From Linanthus parryae (lineage: Eukaryota; Streptophyta; Magnoliopsida; Ericales; Polemoniaceae), in NCBI GenBank assembly GCA_023055425.1, contig JALGPY010000003.1:21759001-21823000 (forward strand): 64,000 nt of DNA, in the 5' to 3' direction. Both the position numbers and the translations under genes were made by a program. The notes beneath the pieces were generated by a model, which saw only the letters and a program-made list of their open reading frames with translations, ran no database searches and was not told the origin of the DNA. Below, piece after piece: positions 58,858-64,000 of this stretch (position 1 is its first letter; each line of letters starts with the position of its first letter).

Positions 58858-60840
58858 AGCATGACCCCAAGAAACATGTGCCCCACACAAAGGACAATAG
58901 TAAGACCAAACGGTGTACAAATCGATCAAAGATAACCGACACTCCAAATCATCAGGTCCCACTGGATGGTTCCAAACCGATAAATCTTATCAGGAAAAGT
59001 TAATAAGTCTCGTACCTCCCAATCATGCAAGTGCCGCTGAAACCTTACATCCAACGCCACACTCCCTCCCTGCTCACCTTCTCTCCCTCCCAGAGTAATA
59101 ATCTTGACTCACTAGGACCTTAGGCTCCTGAGCTATGCGATAGAGAGAAGGAAATCGACGAGAAAGAAAATCTTCCCCCACCCACGTATCGTCCCAAAAA
59201 AATGAATATGATCCCCTAAACCAACCTTGAACCTCATGCTTTCCACGAACCGATCCAACCCTGCCCTAATCCCCTTTCGCAGCCCACAACCATAGGGGCC
59301 CATAACCACATTGGAGCACCAGCCCCCAGTTCCAGAACAAAACCTAGCATCGACTACCTTCCTCCATAGGCTCTCTCCCTCTCTAGCCCATAACGCCACA
59401 ACCATTTCCCTAGGAAAGCCTGATTAAAGAGGACCAACTGATGAATGCCCAAGCCTCTATTCTCCACTGGCTGGCACAATGAACCCCAATCAACCAAATG
59501 ATATTTAAACTCGTCCCCCAAACCGCTACAAAGGAAATCACGCTGGATTTTCTCCAACCTCCTCACCACAGACATAGGCATCAAAAGAGAGACATAAAAT
59601 AGGTAGGGAGACTCGACAAAGCACTCTTAATTAGGGTAACCCACCCGCCCTTCGTGAGATATTGCCTTTTCCAGCCGGCTAACTGCAATGATGCCGTTAT
59701 ACGATATGGTCGCACACCTTAGTATCCTTATAAGAAACCCCAAGGGGTAGACCTAAGTAAGTGACCGGAAGCTTAACGACTTTACAACCTAAAATGCTAA
59801 CAAACTCGACAAGTCTATGCACGTCACCAATCGGGATCATCTCTGACTTGCTCAGATTAATTCTCAACCCAAACACCACTTGAAACCAGTCAAGCACACC
59901 CCAAGAGGTAGCCTATGCAACTCGCCTTTGCCTCCGAGAAAACTAAGGTATCATCCGCAAATATCAAGTGAGAGATATGGATATGAGGACCACCTCTCCG
60001 CCCCACCTGAAAACCCCTTAGCACCCCTCCCTGCACTGCTCTATCAATCATTCTACTAAAAGCCTCCATAGCAATGATGAACAGGAGGGGAGAAAGAGGA
60101 TCCCCTTGTCTTAGACCACGAGAAGGTTGGAAAAGCCCTTTAGGAGTGTCATTAACAAGGAGGAGTGCCGAAGTGTAGAGATACAACACTCAATCCATCC
60201 TACCCAACGTTGACTAAACCCCATCCTTCAAAGAAGATAGAGAAGAAAGCTCTAACTTACATGGTGATAAGCTTTCTCTATATCCAACTTGCATAACACT
60301 GCTGACTTGCCTCCTTTTACCCTATGATCAATACATTCATTCGCAACCAACACTGCGTCTAAGATCTTCCGCCCTTCCATAAAAGCATTCTGAAACCCCA
60401 AAAATCAGAGATGGAGGCACATACTTAAGCCTTAGCACCAGATAATTAGCCAATATTTTATAGGAGCTATTCAAAAGGCTGATAGGACGAAAATCTCAAA
60501 TATTCACCACCCCAGGTTTTGTAGGCAACAGTGCCACGATTGTAGCATTTATGCCTTTCTCAAGTTTTCAGAAAGGTGAAACTCTTGCATCATTGCCATA
60601 ACATTCGTCTTCACCGCGTCCCAATTTTGCTGAAAGAAGGCGATCGTCAACTCATCCGGCCCTGTTGCCTTATCTCCACTCATAGAGAACAGGGCTCCCC
60701 TCACCTCGTCTTCCTCAAAAGAAAGCCAAACCCTCCAACTTAGGTCTTTCTACCTCAGTCTCATGAGCTAGACCATGATAGAAGCCAAACATCTGGTAAT
60801 GTTTTAGCTCTGTTCCTTACTGCAACTACATCTTATGTTA

Positions 60841-61733
60841 GAATGGTGGAACCTTGTACTGACAGACTAGTACATCATATCATTTTGTTTGCGCAAAAGA
60901 CAACGATTACTAAACTATCAGGCTGGTATCAAATGCAATGTACAGCATTCATTCCTAACAAAACCACTCTGATAAAAGGTCCCATGCACAAACCCCACTG
61001 TCATCTACACAGGCTATCTCTAGTAATTGAATCTAGTCAATACAATCATGCCAATAGAAATGAGAACCAGTTCAGCAAAGAGCAACAGGCATACAAGAGA
61101 ACAGTACAGAATATGGTGATCAACTTATCCTGCATTCACGCATATGAATGGTAAAACAATTCCCCGCTTATACATAATAGTCATGAGAAATAGTTTTTAG
61201 TTTAAAGTGTCTTTAAAAGAAGTCTTCAGTAGAGTCCTAGGCTACCGCATCGGTTGTAGGAGTTTCTCAATTCCCTGTACTATTAAGTAGTAGTAAAACC
61301 TAACCACATTTTACCTTGAATTTTACTATTTTAACTTTATAGGAATGTTAAGTGTTGCGCATCATTCATACTTCATCTAGCAGGTACACAATTCTTACTT
61401 TACCAAACCTAAATCCTAATGCATGTAGGAAAAAAACGAATTCGAGATACTCGGACCGTAATCAAAATGAACAAACACCAGTTCACCGCCATAAATAAAG
61501 AAAGAACATTTTCTGGTCTTATTTTAAAAAAATGATCAAACACAAGAATCCCTAATTCCGGGGTTGATTGTGTATCCAGCACAAGTATCAGTTCATACAC
61601 AATCCCAGCAGAAAACCTAGAGAGATTCACAGGCGATCTCCGGGATCAAACGCCAACAGACGAAAGTAAGGAATGGAGAACAGAAATGCTCCAATTACGA
61701 AGACAATTCGGGAATGATATGGAGATTACTTAC
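60841..61733. other. Possible intron or intergenic sequence
   Basis: AT-rich, no gene recognised. If the exon at 61734-61832 is real, this is its first intron. Confidence 0.35.
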
Positions 61734-61832
61734 GGCGGCAGTGAAGGGGACGAGACGGAGTATATGAAGGGAGTCAGTGTTGTGAGAGAGGCCCACTCCA
61801 ATAAGCACGCGGATTCGCTTCGTTGCGGCCAT
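61734..61832 (-). CDS. Possible first coding exon of an unrecognised gene
   Basis: ATG at 61832-61830 opens 33 codons (MAATKRIRVLIGVGLSHNTD then SLHILRLVPFTAA) that end at a consensus donor GCC|GTAAGT. The sequence is GC-rich compared with its surroundings and has a CT-rich leader upstream, as plant first exons often do. I found no second exon; the L1 and other insertions to the left may have broken the gene. The Arg/Leu-rich N-terminus could be an organelle presequence, which is a guess. Confidence 0.35.
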
Positions 61833-61911
61833 GCCCACCGCTCAGTCAGTCATTGGGAGCGAAGCTAACGGACGGGGAGAGAGAACTAATTTTGGGTTTT
61901 GGGTTTTAAAC

Positions 61912-62422
61912 TAGGGGTGCACAAGTATGCGTCAATTCGCACCGATCTGCAAACCCGTCTGATCCGTGACGGATTAGTTCCGGACCGATCCGTGACAGAT
62001 TTGATATAAATTCGATCTGATCCGTCAATCCGTTCGATCCGTTTATACTTATTATTTTCTTATTTTTACTACTTTCATCAATATGTTTTGTTAATAATGT
62101 CATTACTTTTCTCAAAAAAAATAAAATAAAATAAAATAATGTCATTACTTATCAATGTTTTGTTGAACAATTTTGATTTTTGATGATATAAAGAGGGTGA
62201 TAGTTCGTATGTTAACAAAAAAAATTATACTAAATAATAATTGTATATTAGTGTATACTTTGTTATTTATACATATTCGAAAATATTTTGAAATATTTCC
62301 GATCCGCGAATTAATCCGGTCCGACCCGCGAAACTGTGGACCCGATTGGATCCGATCCGTAAACCGGCGGAATGGATTAACTCAACCTCAATCCGGACCG
62401 ATCCGATCTGTATGCACCCTTA
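61912..62422. mobile_element. hAT-type miniature element (511 bp)
   Basis: Ends TAGGGGTGCA and TAAGGGTGCA (inverted), perfect 8-bp duplication ttttaaac (61904-61911 and 62423-62430). GATCCG/CGGATC motifs cluster at both ends. Confidence 0.93.
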
Positions 62423-62457
62423 TTTTAAACGCACATTTTTCACTTTAGAATATCCAG

Positions 62458-62641
62458 TAAAAGACAAAAACCACCCGTTGAGTATGGGTTTAATACAAAT
62501 CCATCCCTCGTGTTTGAATAAAGACGGATACCCCGTGGTCAGAGACAAAAATCTCCATGTCACTGGAAATAAACTAAACTTAGTGACTAGCATGGGTGGA
62601 TTTGTATTTAACCCATACTCAAGGGTAAGTTTTATCTTTTA
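62458..62641. mobile_element. Miniature inverted-repeat element, family unknown
   Basis: Arms of about 48 bp: TAAAAGACAAAAACCACCCG at left against TAAAAGATAAAACTTACCCT (inverted right end), both continuing into TTGAGTATGGGTT and ATACAAATCCA. No clear target duplication. Confidence 0.7.
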
Positions 62642-63216
62642 CTCCCTTTAATGGCTAAACTACAAAATTCTTACATGTAGTTTGGTCCAAATCCGTTTAG
62701 CATTTATGAGTTTTTTAACTCCTCAAAATGCGAATCATTCAACTAATCAGATAGTTATCATATGGCAGTCATGCTCTGACCACTCTCTAGAATAGTGAGA
62801 GAAACATTTTTGGCTGAAATTTCCTCGGCGATCTCATCTTCTCATAAATCTTATACTACTATTTCGCTCTTCTCTATCAGACAACCTCATCGGTTTCGCG
62901 ATGGCAAATTCGATCTTATTCGATCCATCTTCGCGCCGACAACCAAGGGACGCTATGGTTGCGGAAGCTCAAATTTCTATTGAAAGCACAGAAGGTTGGT
63001 CTCATCCGGCCACAAGAGTCTGTACAATTTCAACACCACCAAGCCTTGACGTTCTTTTCATCAACCGACGAAGTAAGCCTTGTTTGTGGATAGAAGCAAA
63101 CCTCTTTTTTAAAATCCCTCTCCCATGCCCGAAGAGTTCTTGCTCCACCCAAACAATCCAAACCCCCCAAAAAGTCATGCTTTGAAGCCCCCTATTTTTT
63201 CTCTGGAGCATTTCCC
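62642..63216. other. Unassigned stretch
   Basis: Short frames on both strands (for example 62901-63185 plus, 63211-63002 minus). The minus frame WGVWIVWVEQELFGHGRGIL looks retroelement-like, but I cannot place it. Confidence 0.3.
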
Positions 63217-63290
63217 TGATAACTCCCTTTTAGGAGTTATTTTAATACTTCCATATTACTTGTAATAGGCTTATTTCACATGATTTATAT
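63217..63290 (+). repeat. Truncated LTR start of an Athila-like family
   Basis: TGATAACTCCCTTTTAGGAG followed by TTATTTTAATAC matches the start of both Athila-type LTRs in this window. It stops at the poly(T) of the next element. Confidence 0.5.
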
Positions 63291-64000
63291 GTTTTTTTTT
63301 TTTTTTTTGAGAAATAGCAATTTTATATTAAACAAGCGGCAAACAACATTGAGTTTGGGTGTTACACACTTTCACCCAGAACTCGGAAAGAACAGGGAAA
63401 GTTACATGATCAAACCAGACAAGTATTAAGCTAACATAATCAGTTTGGGTGTTACAAACTTTCACCCAAAACTCGAAAAGTACAAGGAAAATTACATAAA
63501 CATCACATAAAAACACATAACCAACCAGAGAGCACCGACTTGCAGGAGGGAAGCCATCGCGACAGAACCAGTCCAAGAAGTTTGGTAATCTCAAAACAAA
63601 TGGGTAAAGGGCTGGGGAGGGTGAGGAAGACAGGAAGGTCGGATAATAAATTATCCATGGCTGGGTTAAAAGACGTTCGCACAAGTCGGGGAAGATTAAA
63701 ACCCTGAATTGGAGAGGCCGGTGAAACCCATGATGCCGTGAGGCATAGAAGCGCGTCAATGCTTCGTTAGAGGTGGAAGTCCTATCGCTATAACTGAAAT
63801 CAGTCATTTGATGGGACGACCAAAAACAAGATGAAGTTGAAAAAACCCAGCGAACCCTTGAGACAACCTTACTATCAAGAAGAAGGTGACAGGCGAGAGA
63901 AATCCTGCTAGAAAAGTCCCCACAGGCTGACAACTTTATTTCGACTGAAGAACAGGAAAAAGAACAAAACTTAAAAGAAGGGGGCAAGGATGTTGCTGAA
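63291..64000 (-). mobile_element. 3' end of a poly(A)-tailed retroposon
   Basis: The minus strand ends TAAAATTGCTATTTCTC and then 17 A (63308-63292). Upstream is a duplicated hairpin block (GTTTGGGTGTTACAAACTTT and CACCCAAAAC; copies at about 63353 and 63442). A 219-codon frame (63987-63328) spans the rest but shows no domain; its end includes the two repeats as FEFWVKVCNTQT and SEFWVKVCNTQT. Probably an L1 3' region; coding status doubtful. Confidence 0.45.

Larger units (their letters stand above)
57500..60840 (-). pseudogene. 5'-truncated L1 (LINE) ORF2 remnant
   Basis: Minus strand. From about 60780 downward: FEEDEVRGALFSMSGDKATG, then [50 protein letters not shown] (catalytic ADD) at 59970, LPVTYLGLPLG at 59790, the post-RT region (RRLEKIQRDFLCSG, GLGIHQLVLFNQAFLGKWLW), zinc-binding RT-associated domain (LGAPSRVSLFAWCAAHDRIL) at 58470-58400, and the C-terminus at 57875-57609. 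The 3' end is near 57500 with an A-rich tail (AAAAAAATT in minus). The endonuclease is missing. Stops and shifts are frequent. Two hAT elements interrupt it. Confidence 0.88.

Noticed and set aside
63328..63987. 219-codon minus frame as a real gene
   Set aside because: No domain; its end consists of a duplicated hairpin next to a poly(A) tail, so a retroposon 3' region is more likely.

Overview
The window reads as nuclear DNA of a flowering plant, most likely a eudicot. The evidence is plant-type LTR retrotransposon lineages (Tekay/Del-like and Reina-like Ty3/gypsy, Athila-like gag-pro elements, a Tork-like Ty1/copia), plant L1 remnants, many hAT, Stowaway, Tourist and Mutator-like miniature elements, and one spliced gene for a plant BAH-PHD histone reader of the EBS/SHL family. 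There are no operons, bacterial genes or CRISPR arrays.

Layout. 1-7634: Tekay-like gypsy element on the minus strand, cut by the window start, with one open gag-pol frame (4000 to 1), a Met-tRNA primer site and a 2.8-kb 5' LTR. 7640-9066 and 17721-23550: one old non-coding repeat locus, split by an Athila-like element (9067-17720, minus). It holds diverged copies of a roughly 150-bp unit and of a long foldback hairpin, plus an L1 endonuclease fragment. 23800-37400: a decayed Reina-like chromovirus (minus), split by a second Athila-like element (24156-32314, plus, TSD catag) and by a hAT miniature element. A 120-bp minisatellite in three units follows. 37779-41386: non-coding DNA with a Mutator-like element, a Stowaway and a hAT element. 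41387-46319: a very young copia element with near-identical LTRs and an intact polyprotein.

47563-52708: the EBS/SHL-like gene (minus), whose introns carry two hAT elements, a possible Mutator-like element and a stretch that may be of mitochondrial origin. A decayed tandem copy lies upstream at 56340-56990. 57500-60840: a 5'-truncated L1 (minus) into which two hAT elements of one family inserted in opposite orientations, giving a large inverted repeat. 61734-61832: a possible first exon of an unrecognised gene. The right end holds a hAT element, another inverted-repeat element, a truncated LTR start and a poly(A)-tailed retroposon end.

Only three coding units look intact: the Tekay gag-pol as far as it is visible, the copia polyprotein, and the EBS-like gene, whose last exon I could not place. 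The most interesting unexplained structures are the multi-copy foldback locus, the hairpin shared by the starts of three Athila-type LTRs, and the inverted hAT pair. All similarity statements come from reading the sequence; no database search was run.
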